DNA of 64,000 bases from RGIG5612 sp963599255 (GTDB taxonomy: Bacteria; Bacillota; Clostridia; Lachnospirales; Lachnospiraceae): positions 1-64,000 of the forward strand of contig CAVBWS010000001.1 of NCBI GenBank assembly GCA_963599255.1. The letters run 5' to 3'. Positions 26,869-35,519 of this stretch are shown here, in pieces (the stretch's first letter is position 1; each line of letters begins with the position of its first letter). Made by a program: the position numbers and the translations under genes. The notes under the pieces are model-generated. The model did not search any database, was not told where the DNA came from, and saw only the letters and a program-made list of their open reading frames with translations.

Positions 26869-27525
26869 TTATTCCTTTCCTTGATGCTGATTGATAATTG
26901 AGATGCGCCTTCTGCTTCTCTTTATCATCCCTTCTTCTTCCATTTGATCCAGTGTTCTGTATAATGATGCCCGACCCACGCCCAGAAATTCTGCAAATGC
27001 ACTAAGGCTCATAGGAAGTACAACCTCTCCGTCAACACTATTCTCCTCCAGATACATATGAAGTCTGCCTGCAGCAGAATATCCGGCAAATGATGTGATC
27101 TTCTTATTCAGAAAGCATACCCTGCCTGCCAGGAATTCCACCATATTAACAGCAAATTTTCCGCCCTTTTCAATAGCTTCGTAAATAGTACTGCTATCAA
27201 GCTTCAGAAGACTGCAGTCAGACAGTGCAAGCATTCGGCTCATTGACGGAGTGCTGAGAAATATTGCAGCCGCATTGATAGCAGCTGACGTCTCCGCCCG
27301 TCCCATGGTTACAAATCGCCCGTCAGAAGCCTGCTTCTCTATGAGAATTTTCCCCTCAAGGACTATGTACAGCGCATTGGGACTAATAAACTGCCCTCCC
27401 TTAAACTGTATTATTCCTGTCGTGTCGCTCCACAGTACAGAACCGATGTCATCTGAATCCATTCCCTTGAAAAGCGGACATTCAGATATCTGATCATAAT
27501 GTTGAAAAAAAGTAATCTTATCCAT
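26869..27525 (-). CDS. Crp/Fnr-family transcriptional regulator
   Basis: A 218-residue regulator: N-terminal cyclic-nucleotide-binding-type beta-barrel (about 1-130), a long helix, then a C-terminal winged HTH (PMSLSAFAEFLGVGRASLYRTLDQMEEEGMI). No Fnr-type four-cysteine cluster is seen, so it is not an oxygen-sensing FNR; the ligand is unknown. It leads the permease/binding-protein genes and probably controls them. Its promoter overlaps a repeated 15-base sequence that could be its own operator, and the -10 lies so close to the start codon that the mRNA is probably leaderless; no ribosome binding site is present. Confidence 0.9.
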   Translation of the reverse strand: MDKITFFQHYDQISECPLFKGMDSDDIGSVLWSDTTGIIQFKGGQFISPNALYIVLEGKILIEKQASDGRFVTMGRAETSAAINAAAIFLSTPSMSRMLALSDCSLLKLDSSTIYEAIEKGGKFAVNMVEFLAGRVCFLNKKITSFAGYSAAGRLHMYLEENSVDGEVVLPMSLSAFAEFLGVGRASLYRTLDQMEEEGMIKRSRRRISIINQHQGKE

Positions 27526-27531
27526 ACAGGA

Positions 27532-27587
27532 ATTATGTATCTATCGAGACAAAATGTCAATCTTATATTTTCTCTATCGAGACAAAA
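27532..27587 (-). promoter_or_regulatory. Crp-gene promoter with two direct-repeat operators
   Basis: On the minus strand TTGACA (27555-27560), 17 bases, CATAAT (27532-27537). The 15-mer TTTTGTCTCGATAGA occurs twice, at 27540-27554 (filling the -35/-10 spacer) and 27573-27587 (just upstream), exactly 33 bases apart, about three helical turns. This is the layout expected for a cooperatively bound repressor or autoregulator. Confidence 0.75.
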
Positions 27588-27690
27588 AGCAACTCTGTGC
27601 CGCAAAATATCATTTTCGGCAATATTCCGTTATGCGATATTAAGATTTTATGCTATCATAACTTTCAACGTTTAATGTGTAGCACTTGCG

Positions 27691-27865
27691 CCAGGACGGC
27701 GCAGACATGGTTTAGTTACTGCATGCTTGCAGCACTCTCACAATTGTACTGCATGAGCAATCCGATCTATCGCTCTGCTTGTTCATGCAGGTTAGCCTGT
27801 CTGATATATACGGGTTTGCTGTGTGCAAACGCTGCTCACTTGCAGCTGTCGTCCAGGACTTTTTA
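27691..27865. repeat. Structured dispersed repeat relative, copy D (hflX leader)
   Basis: Begins with CCAGGACGGCGCAG, identical to the head of copy A, and ends with GTCCAGGACTTTTT. Inside are two hairpins: CTGCATGCTTGCAG (27719-27732) and CTGCATGAGCAA paired with TTGTTCATGCAG (27749-27790). It fills most of the gap between the crp promoter and hflX, unlike other copies which sit at gene ends. Confidence 0.6.
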
Positions 27866-27877
27866 AACAGGTACATA

Positions 27878-29179
27878 ATGGAATATATAGATAATCAAAC
27901 TTTAGAAAAACCACAGGTCATATTGGTAGGACTTGAACTTCCCACCAGCGATAACTTCGAACACAGCATGGATGAAATGAGAAGTCTCATAGAAGCATGT
28001 GATATGGAGATCGCTTATTCTCTTACACAGAAGCTGGCCCATCCTGAAGCGGGTTCATATCTGGGAAAAGGCAAGATTGAGGAACTCATAACATTTGTTA
28101 AGGAAACTGAAGCCGCTTATTGTATATTTGAGGATAACCTAAGCCCTGCACAGTTAAGAAACCTTCAGAACGAGGTGGGTATCCCAGTATGGGACAGAAC
28201 CATGCTGATCCTGGAGATCTTCTCACGAAGAGCCAAAACAAGGGAAGCCAGGCTGCAGGTTGAAACTGCATATCTTCAATATATGCTTCCACGACTTACA
28301 GGTATGTGGCAGCACCTAGGACGCCAGGGCGGCGGCTCCGGCAGCATGTCTAATAAAGGTATCGGCGAAACCCAGTTAGAGCTGGACAGGCGTCAGATCA
28401 AGCACCGCATCAGCGAATTAGAGAAGGAATTAGACACGATCAGCCGCACCAGAAGCGTACAGCGTCAAGGACGTATTAAGGGCGAGCTTCCGCAGGTCGC
28501 ATTGGTAGGATATACCAATGCCGGCAAATCCACTATCATGAATAAGCTTCTCGAAATACGGGGCATTGATGAGGAAAAGCAGGTATTTCAGAAGGATATG
28601 CTCTTCGCCACTCTTGACACCTCAATAAGAAAGATCAGTGTGGAGGGAAATCATGACTTCCTGCTGTCGGACACGGTCGGATTTATAGAAAATCTGCCCC
28701 ATGCCTTAATCAAGGCCTTCCGCTCGACATTAGAAGAAGCTATAAATGCGGATCTTATACTGATCGTATTAGACGTTTCTGACCCTTATCATCTGCAGCA
28801 AAAAAAGATTACAGAAGATACTCTGCGTGAACTGTCAGCTGAGAATATACCAAGGATATATGTCTATAATAAAGCTGATCTGCTGCCAGAGAAAATAACT
28901 CTTCCTAAGATCAAGACAGATGAGATCTGGATATCTGCACAGAATAACGAAGGTCTGGAGGAACTGACTGACCTGATCGTTAAGGCTGTCTATAAGGATA
29001 ATCAGACTCTGACTCTGGTGCTTCCTTATACCCGCGGTGACCTGCTGAATACGCTTCACTCCAAAGCCAATATAATCTCAGAAGAATATATGGCGGAGGG
29101 TGTACTGGTCACAGCGGACTGCCCTATCCAGCTGGTGGGACTTGTAAAAGGATTCGAATATACAGCAAAGGAGATGTAA
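27878..29179 (+). CDS. hflX: Ribosome-associated GTPase HflX
   Basis: GTPase that binds the 50S subunit and splits stalled or hibernating ribosomes. The N-terminal HflX domain has GSYLGKGKIEEL and the glycine-rich linker RQGGGSGSMSNKGIGETQLE; the G domain has G1 GYTNAGKST, G3 DTVGFI, and G4 NKAD. 433 residues from the ATG at 27878, a normal size. A longer frame from 27779 would run into the upstream repeat and was rejected. The ribosome binding site is weak (CAGG). It ends 2 bases before the AAA+ gene, so the two are co-transcribed. Confidence 0.95.
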   Translation: MEYIDNQTLEKPQVILVGLELPTSDNFEHSMDEMRSLIEACDMEIAYSLTQKLAHPEAGSYLGKGKIEELITFVKETEAAYCIFEDNLSPAQLRNLQNEVGIPVWDRTMLILEIFSRRAKTREARLQVETAYLQYMLPRLTGMWQHLGRQGGGSGSMSNKGIGETQLELDRRQIKHRISELEKELDTISRTRSVQRQGRIKGELPQVALVGYTNAGKSTIMNKLLEIRGIDEEKQVFQKDMLFATLDTSIRKISVEGNHDFLLSDTVGFIENLPHALIKAFRSTLEEAINADLILIVLDVSDPYHLQQKKITEDTLRELSAENIPRIYVYNKADLLPEKITLPKIKTDEIWISAQNNEGLEELTDLIVKAVYKDNQTLTLVLPYTRGDLLNTLHSKANIISEEYMAEGVLVTADCPIQLVGLVKGFEYTAKEM

Positions 29180-29181
29180 AA

Positions 29182-30693
29182 ATGCCTGTATTTGATTTTA
29201 ATAACGAAAAGAAAGAAGCTGTAAGCGCAGAGAAAACGTATGAGCTGTTTCACTCTAATCATGCATTTGCCGATGCTCAGCATCCCATCATAATATTGGA
29301 CAACTCAGAGAAAGAGCTGGATCGGATCTCATCAGGAATGTTCTTAAGCCCTACCCGAGGCACTGCATTTTCATGTGATAATGACGCAAATGGCATTAAT
29401 CATAATATTCTTAAGATTGATTCCAGATTCGAAAGTCTGGTAAAGTGGCTGGGTGAAAATCATATAATGGTTCGGCTCACCGGTGAAAATATCAATGTCT
29501 GTGAGTCTGATAATATCTGCAGCGGCTATGCTGTATATAATATTCAGGAAACCGGTGTCTCGGTGCGCGGTACCAAGCTGTCAGGTGAAAATGGTTTCCT
29601 GCAATTCATGATGGACAGACTGTTTCAGAGTGAGGCACCCATCACGACCGATACTGACTCTTCGGAGATGGAAGATGCTGACAGCATGAAGCTTACCAGT
29701 ATTCAGAGTATTACGGACTATCTTACATGCGCCGGCGGCACCCTCCCGGATAATATCCGCTTATGGGCCAGAAGAAACCTGGCAGTAGCCAAATCTTCAG
29801 AAGTAACGCCGGAAGAAAGACGTCACGCTCAGCGTGCCCTGTCAATCATGCTTAACATTCAATGGAAAAGCACCAACTTCGAACCGATCGACCCGGTTGA
29901 AGCGAGACGTATCCTGGATGAAGAGCTCTACGGTCTGAATTCAGTTAAACAGCGTATTATTGAAACCATAATACAGATCAACAGAACCCATACCCTTCCT
30001 GCTTACGGCATCCTACTCATTGGTCCCGCCGGAACCGGCAAATCTCAGATTGCCTATGCCGTTGCCCGTATTCTGCGCATGTCATGGACAACCCTGGAGA
30101 TGAGTTCCATCAATGACCCCGAGCAGCTTACGGGAAGTTCAAGGATTTATGCCAATGCCAAGCCAGGACTTATTATGGAAGCATTTGCCAACGCCGAAAG
30201 CTCCAATCTGGTATTTGTCATTAATGAGCTGGATAAGGCTTCTTCAGGCAAGGGAAATGGCAATCCCGCCGATGTACTTCTTACACTGCTTGATAATCTG
30301 GGATTTACAGACAATTACATTGAATGTAAAATCCCTACAGCCGGTGTATACCCTATTGCTACCGCCAATGACAGAAGCGAGATCAGTGCACCTCTCTTAT
30401 CAAGATTTGCCATTATCGAACTGCCGGATTATACAGAAGAAGAAAAGCGCATAATCTTCACAGATTTTGCCATGCCTAAAGTTCTTAAGAAGATCGGGCT
30501 TAAGCAAGATGAGATTGTATTAAGTGAAGATGCCCTAGACGCCATCGTAGATACCTACAAGAATACATCAGGTATCAGAGATTTAGAGCAGGCAGCAGAG
30601 CATCTGTGTGCCAATGCCCTCTATCGCATAGAAGTTGAGAAGGTATCACAGGTGCGATACGACGCAGCAATGATCAGAAAATTGCTGGGATGA
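29182..30693 (+). CDS. Lon-like AAA+ ATPase without protease domain
   Basis: 503 residues. The N-terminal 215 residues match nothing I recognise; they are not a clear Lon substrate-binding domain. The AAA+ module begins near residue 245 (DEELYGLNSVKQRIIETI, the pattern before the Lon ATPase), with Walker A GPAGTGKS near 283, Walker B LVFVINELDKA near 345, sensor-1 ATANDRS, and an arginine finger region LLSRF, then a C-terminal helical lid. The Lon serine-lysine protease domain is absent. It is co-transcribed with hflX. It could be a stand-alone unfoldase or remodeller. Confident on fold, function unknown. Confidence 0.8.
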   Translation: MPVFDFNNEKKEAVSAEKTYELFHSNHAFADAQHPIIILDNSEKELDRISSGMFLSPTRGTAFSCDNDANGINHNILKIDSRFESLVKWLGENHIMVRLTGENINVCESDNICSGYAVYNIQETGVSVRGTKLSGENGFLQFMMDRLFQSEAPITTDTDSSEMEDADSMKLTSIQSITDYLTCAGGTLPDNIRLWARRNLAVAKSSEVTPEERRHAQRALSIMLNIQWKSTNFEPIDPVEARRILDEELYGLNSVKQRIIETIIQINRTHTLPAYGILLIGPAGTGKSQIAYAVARILRMSWTTLEMSSINDPEQLTGSSRIYANAKPGLIMEAFANAESSNLVFVINELDKASSGKGNGNPADVLLTLLDNLGFTDNYIECKIPTAGVYPIATANDRSEISAPLLSRFAIIELPDYTEEEKRIIFTDFAMPKVLKKIGLKQDEIVLSEDALDAIVDTYKNTSGIRDLEQAAEHLCANALYRIEVEKVSQVRYDAAMIRKLLG

Positions 30694-30713
30694 TAAATTT
30701 CATCAATCAGCTA

Positions 30714-30824
30714 AAAAGCAGCTGCGTGCCGTGAACCTCGGCGTGCAGCAACTACTCGAAAACGCCTTCGCTGATTGTTTTCTCGTAGTTGCTGCGCCGT
30801 CCCGGCACGAAAGCAGCTGCTTTT
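30714..30824. repeat. Structured dispersed repeat, copy C, bidirectional terminator-like
   Basis: A 111-base palindrome between convergent genes. Outer arms AAAAGCAGCTGC (30714-30725) and GCAGCTGCTTTT (30813-30824) give A-run to T-run symmetry, so it can terminate both the AAA+ gene (plus) and argG (minus). GTGCCG/CGGCAC forms the next stem; the inner 70 bases are the reverse complement of copy B with few changes, including the ATCAGCGAAGGC loop. Confidence 0.85.
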
Positions 30825-30832
30825 ATCTGTGA

Positions 30833-32056
30833 TTACTTCGTATTTTCTTTCTTCAATTCATTCATGCGCATCGCGCGAACTTTAAGCGGCAATCCCCACA
30901 ATGTGATGAATCCTTCTGCATCATGATGATCGTACATATCACCTGTTGTAAATGATGCCAGGGATTCGCTGTACAATGAGTATGGAGATGTTGTGCCGGC
31001 CTTGATGATATTGCCCTTGTACAGTCTTAATTTAGCTTCGCCTGTTACGGTCTGCTGGGTTACGCTGACAAATGCTGAGATAGCCTCGCGACATGGTGTA
31101 AACCATTTGCCTTCATAAACAAGACCTGCCATCTTATTGCCCAGATCCTTCTTAAGTGCGATGGTGTCACGGTCAAGGCAGAGCTCCTCTAACTGCTGAT
31201 GCGCTTCCATAAGGATGGTTCCCCCCGGAGTCTCATAAACACCGCGGCTCTTCATACCTACAACACGGTTTTCCACAATATCAACGATGCCGATGCCATG
31301 CTTGCCGCCGATGGTATTAAGCTCACGAATGATATCAGCGACCTTCATCTTTTTGCCGTTCAACGATGTAGGAACACCCTTTTCAAATGTAAGTGTTACC
31401 GTCTCATCTTCATCCGGTGCCTTCTCAGGAGTTACTCCCAGAACCAGCATATGGTCATAGTTCGGTGCCTGTGCAGGATCTTCCAGCTCAAGTCCTTCAT
31501 GGCTGATATGCCAGATATTTCTATCACGGCTGTAGGACTGGTCTGTACCGAACGGAAGGTCAATGCCATGAGCCTTGCAATAATCGATTTCTGCCTGACG
31601 GGAATCCATCTGCCACTTATCATCACGCCATGGAGCGATAACCTTAATATCCGGAGCTAACGCCTTGATTCCTAATTCGAATCTGATCTGGTCATTGCCC
31701 TTGCCTGTAGCACCATGACAGATTGCTACAGCATTCTCTTTTCTTGCTATCTCCACAAGCTTAGCTGCAATAACAGGTCTTGCCATGGCTGTACCCATGA
31801 GATATTTATGCTCATAAACTGCCCCTGCCTGAACACACGGCATGATATAATTCTCACACAGATCATCAACTACATCCTCGATGTAGAGTTTTGATGCTCC
31901 TGACAGTTTGGCACGTTCCTCAAGGCCGTCCAGCTCTTCTCCCTGTCCGCAGTTAATGCAGCAGCAGATTACTTCATATCCGTAATTTTCCTTGAGCCAC
32001 GGGATGATCGCCGTTGTGTCAAGGCCGCCCGAATAGGCCAGTACTACTTTGTCCAT
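30833..32056 (-). CDS. argG: Argininosuccinate synthase
   Basis: Joins citrulline and aspartate with ATP to form argininosuccinate in arginine biosynthesis. The ATP pyrophosphatase P-loop AYSGGLDTTAII at the N-terminus, GATGKGNDQIRFE (about residue 115) and KSRGVYETPGG are family hallmarks. Length 407 is standard. It is monocistronic here; argH is not adjacent. A promoter TTGCAG, 17 bases, TATGAT (32131-32136 and 32108-32113, minus strand) is followed by the small palindrome CACTCGAAAGTG (within 32088-32106), which might be an operator. Confidence 0.97.
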   Translation of the reverse strand: MDKVVLAYSGGLDTTAIIPWLKENYGYEVICCCINCGQGEELDGLEERAKLSGASKLYIEDVVDDLCENYIMPCVQAGAVYEHKYLMGTAMARPVIAAKLVEIARKENAVAICHGATGKGNDQIRFELGIKALAPDIKVIAPWRDDKWQMDSRQAEIDYCKAHGIDLPFGTDQSYSRDRNIWHISHEGLELEDPAQAPNYDHMLVLGVTPEKAPDEDETVTLTFEKGVPTSLNGKKMKVADIIRELNTIGGKHGIGIVDIVENRVVGMKSRGVYETPGGTILMEAHQQLEELCLDRDTIALKKDLGNKMAGLVYEGKWFTPCREAISAFVSVTQQTVTGEAKLRLYKGNIIKAGTTSPYSLYSESLASFTTGDMYDHHDAEGFITLWGLPLKVRAMRMNELKKENTK

Positions 32057-32107
32057 TTTATTATCCTCTTTTCTTAAAAGTTGTTTATATTTTCACTCGA
32101 AAGTGTA

Positions 32108-32136
32108 ATCATAGCGCAAGCTATAAAAATCTGCAA
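32108..32136 (-). promoter_or_regulatory. argG promoter
   Basis: TTGCAG at 32131-32136 and TATGAT at 32108-32113, 17 bases apart on the minus strand, about 50 bases upstream of argG. Confidence 0.55.
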
Positions 32137-32212
32137 TAACGAATAATTCCCATAATCATGCAACGGTATGGGCATTTGCCTCAATTCATTTCCGCTGTCT
32201 CCGGCATTTTAA

Positions 32213-33751
32213 TTATTCCAGGTCCAGCTCCTGTATCTGGGATATTATCTCCCTTTGTCTCTCATAGAATAAGAGTTCCTTGTTATGCTCAAAATACTTG
32301 CTGCAGCCATATTTGCTGATAAAACTTGCACCGTAATAACTGATAGTAAGTTCAGTTACAAGAATCAGCATCTCCTGACCATCAGCAAATACTTCCTCGC
32401 AGAATGTAAAGAGATTATTAAGCCTCTCACCGGCATCTGCTGCCTTCTGCCTTAATGCATTGACCCTGGTGTCATAGTCTGTCTTAAGCAGTTTAAATGC
32501 TTCCCGTGATTGTCCCGCATCGGCTTTCCCTTCAAATGAATCGTACCCTTCTCTTATGAGCAGTTCATTTTGCGCTTCAAGAATTGTTATAGACTTTCTT
32601 AATGTATATTCTTCCTCGGCGGATAATGCAGATGCCTTTTCCGCCGTTCTTATGTGCTGATTTTTCTTGTTAATCTGCTCCATGATGGCAGATGTGATAT
32701 CCCCGCCGGCTCCCGCCGCCATTCTTATTTCTCTTATAGATGTAAGAACGTCGCTTAGTACCTGTTCGTCATTGTAGATCTCCTGCAGTTCATCGGATAT
32801 TCCATCCACGAGAAGGCCCAGAAGAGACAATCTCTCATCAAATCTGGCCTTCTTAGCCTGAGTCTTGATCTTATCCGGTGTATTGCCCGCCAATATCTGA
32901 TCGATCTTATAATCTGATCTGTATTTGTTAAACAGATCGTAATATACCGCAAAATCCCTGGCAATCCTTCTGTTCTGAAGATATTGCGATATCAGCTTGT
33001 TATCCACCGTTATGCAGTTTTTTTCATAGAGCTTGATCATATCGGAAAGATCCGACCATCCTCTGGCAGTAACGAAACTCTTGCCGTCTACTGTGGTCTC
33101 TATCTCATAGAAATCTCCCTTTTTTATATCCAGGTAAGTAATGATCGCGGCATGTACTCCGGTCTTGTACGCATATTCCTTCCATACATCGTAATCAGGC
33201 TCAACGTCAATCCTTTTTAGCCTGTCCAGTGTAACAATGTCAAATTCTCTTACGGAATTATTATATTCCGGCGGATTACCTGCCGTAACTACGATCCAGC
33301 CATTCGGAACCTGGTGACGGCCGAATATTTTATATTGCAGGAACTGCAGCATAGAAGGTGCCAATGTCTCGGATACGCAGTTGATCTCATCCAGGAATAA
33401 TATTCCCTCCTTCTTGCCGGTCTCTTCCATCATGTCATATACGGATGCAATTATTTCACTCATCGTATACTCAGATACATCATATTCCCGGCCTGCGTAA
33501 TTTTTCTTCACTATAAAAGGAAGCCCCAACGCACTCTGTCTTGTATGATGGGTCATGGAATATGACACCAATCCTACTCCCAGTTCCTGTGCTATCTGCT
33601 CCATTACAGCAGTTTTGCCTATGCCCGGAGGTCCCATGAGAAAAACCGGCCGCTGCTTCTCTACCGGGATGATATATTTGCCAAATTCATTTTTGGTAAA
33701 ATATGCCTTCATGGCATTTTTGATCTGTTCTTTTGCTTCCTTTATATTCAT
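32213..33751 (-). CDS. MoxR-type AAA+ ATPase
   Basis: A 512-residue protein with an N-terminal MoxR/RavA-like AAA+ domain: Walker A GPPGIGKTA (about 36-44), Walker B GILFLDEINCV (about 118), sensor-1 region VVTAGNPPEYN. The C-terminal half is a long helical region without a recognised domain, possibly coiled coil (about 370-430). MoxR ATPases work with VWA proteins to insert cofactors or remodel complexes, and the VWA partner is encoded two genes upstream in the same run. Start set to the ATG at 33751; a GTG four codons earlier lies within its ribosome binding site. It ends the transcript that probably begins with tcdA or the VWA gene. Confidence 0.88.
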   Translation of the reverse strand: MNIKEAKEQIKNAMKAYFTKNEFGKYIIPVEKQRPVFLMGPPGIGKTAVMEQIAQELGVGLVSYSMTHHTRQSALGLPFIVKKNYAGREYDVSEYTMSEIIASVYDMMEETGKKEGILFLDEINCVSETLAPSMLQFLQYKIFGRHQVPNGWIVVTAGNPPEYNNSVREFDIVTLDRLKRIDVEPDYDVWKEYAYKTGVHAAIITYLDIKKGDFYEIETTVDGKSFVTARGWSDLSDMIKLYEKNCITVDNKLISQYLQNRRIARDFAVYYDLFNKYRSDYKIDQILAGNTPDKIKTQAKKARFDERLSLLGLLVDGISDELQEIYNDEQVLSDVLTSIREIRMAAGAGGDITSAIMEQINKKNQHIRTAEKASALSAEEEYTLRKSITILEAQNELLIREGYDSFEGKADAGQSREAFKLLKTDYDTRVNALRQKAADAGERLNNLFTFCEEVFADGQEMLILVTELTISYYGASFISKYGCSKYFEHNKELLFYERQREIISQIQELDLE

Positions 33752-33853
33752 GATCAGTCTCACTTTCTGATATCAGCTATGCAAATGTATTATCTCGTTG
33801 TCAACCCCCAGGCTGCTGATCAGCTGTCCCCATCTTCAATATGCGGACAAGAA

Positions 33854-35410
33854 TCAGCAGACGTAAGTCTCTATTATGATCCACATTGCAGGTCTGACTG
33901 TGTTGCTTTTATTATTTACGAAACATCCGTATTCATTGATGGTACCGTCAGTTACCACATATGTCTCCCTCGTATTATCCCGTCCCGAAGTCCTAAGCCA
34001 CCAGGATGAGTATCCACCCAGTACAAATGCTCCCTGACTCCTAGCATATTCAGTTGCCGCAGCCGCCCGGTCTTCTGTCTCATCAAAATACGCTTCCGCC
34101 TCCTCCAAGGAGAGCAGAAATACATTGTCGACTGTATCTTGGCCACAGGTTGTCTTAAACTTCTGATTTTTGTTGTTGCTTACAAGCGTGCTAACTATCC
34201 TTAGTTTTTCTGATTCATTAAATGTATTCTCGTAGAAGGTGCTGTTAAGCCATGTTCTGATGGGCGAATGTTCCCAGTCAGACGGGATAATTCCCGGCGC
34301 ATATGCCATGGCTGCCACCGCATCCTTACATATTATCAGAGCCTTGTCTCCATCGTTATTCAAAACGATCCACTTCAATGGTTCTATGTCCGTTTCTGAT
34401 ACATTATATCTGCCCAGCACGATCTCCTCGCCTGCCCCATAGTAGGCAGCCGGACGTTCCTTCAGACCGAAATCTATATCCATGTCATTATCTTCCGATT
34501 CCAGAGCAAATTCTTCACTAAAATGTTCAGATTTATAATTCAAATAAAAGCTCTTCTTGTCCGTTTCATTTTCTTTAATAGCTCTTTCAATCAGTTTTTT
34601 GACGACATTAAACGTATAAAATCCATCCGAATATCCCGTCTCGGTCCAGTTCTGCTCCTGTGACATAAGCCAATCAAGATACAGCTTGATGCCTTCATCC
34701 GACTCCCGGCGATATAAAAGGTCTGTTATCCTGACAGTATTCTTCTTTAAGAATTCTCTTATTAATTCTGCCGTCTGTGATGGTGAGCTGTCCCACTCAG
34801 CTTGATTTTTTAGATAATATACTGCCAGATATGTTCTGATATATACATTAAAGCGAGCAAACTTGAGATTCTTCTCCCACTTTTTCCTTTCATTTGTACG
34901 CATCCATTTAATATATCTGTCTAGGTAGCCGCTTAGTTCGTGAGATATCATGTACAGTAGAATCTCCGGCACCTTGTCCGTCATGAAGGATTTTACTTTG
35001 GCCGAAGCCTTGAACTTTTCATTTTCCCAGTCCGCCTCATGGGTTATAAAATGATCTGCCGTGGCTACTCTTCGCTCCATGGACAGCCTTGTTATCTCCC
35101 GGGAGGGTTCCGTCCATAGCTGAAACAGCAGAGCAGTCATTATATAGACCGAGCCTTCAGACTCTCTTTTCCTAATCTCAGTGATCTTCTCGTGGCGGGC
35201 CAGCTTATCCTCGTCGCAGATTATATAACGCGTTTCTTCAGAATACTCAGCTGCAGTTCCTCCGTTTTTCTTAATAGTTTCTGTGATTTTTCGTCTGTCA
35301 GGCGCAGGAAGTCCTATCAGGCTGAATTGAACATTATTAAATTCTATATTGCCGGCACCTGTGGCTGTAATTTTTTTCATTCCATTCTGCTCTCGATTTT
35401 CAACTGCCAT
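33854..35410 (-). CDS. BRCT-like domain plus DUF6273 protein
   Basis: A 518-residue protein between the VWA and MoxR genes. Residues about 20-105 resemble a BRCT domain (FNNVQFSLIGLPAPDRRKI, GG, RYIIC, and a closing Trp in FQLW). Residues about 110-330 are alpha-helical with no family I know. Residues about 335-518 are a DUF6273 module: WIVLNNDGDKALIICKDAV, SPIRTWLNSTFY, VFLLSLEEAEAYF, SSWWLRTSG and VRPAMWI, a fold seen on surface and defence-like proteins in Firmicutes. No signal peptide, so it is probably cytosolic. A BRCT-DUF6273 join is unfamiliar to me. Function unknown; the genomic pairing suggests an adaptor or substrate of the MoxR/VWA pair. Confidence 0.7.
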   Translation of the reverse strand: MAVENREQNGMKKITATGAGNIEFNNVQFSLIGLPAPDRRKITETIKKNGGTAAEYSEETRYIICDEDKLARHEKITEIRKRESEGSVYIMTALLFQLWTEPSREITRLSMERRVATADHFITHEADWENEKFKASAKVKSFMTDKVPEILLYMISHELSGYLDRYIKWMRTNERKKWEKNLKFARFNVYIRTYLAVYYLKNQAEWDSSPSQTAELIREFLKKNTVRITDLLYRRESDEGIKLYLDWLMSQEQNWTETGYSDGFYTFNVVKKLIERAIKENETDKKSFYLNYKSEHFSEEFALESEDNDMDIDFGLKERPAAYYGAGEEIVLGRYNVSETDIEPLKWIVLNNDGDKALIICKDAVAAMAYAPGIIPSDWEHSPIRTWLNSTFYENTFNESEKLRIVSTLVSNNKNQKFKTTCGQDTVDNVFLLSLEEAEAYFDETEDRAAAATEYARSQGAFVLGGYSSWWLRTSGRDNTRETYVVTDGTINEYGCFVNNKSNTVRPAMWIIIETYVC

Positions 35411-35519
35411 TATTTATATGATCTTAATCTGATCCTTTTTATCTTCGATACTGCTTCAATCTATCGGCGTGGATCGTTCTTATTACAATAATATTTGCCT
35501 AATAGGCATGTGATCCATA

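Noticed and set aside
27779..27877. 33-residue N-terminal extension of HflX
   Set aside because: It is repeat sequence and matches nothing in HflX; the ATG at 27878 begins the conserved protein.
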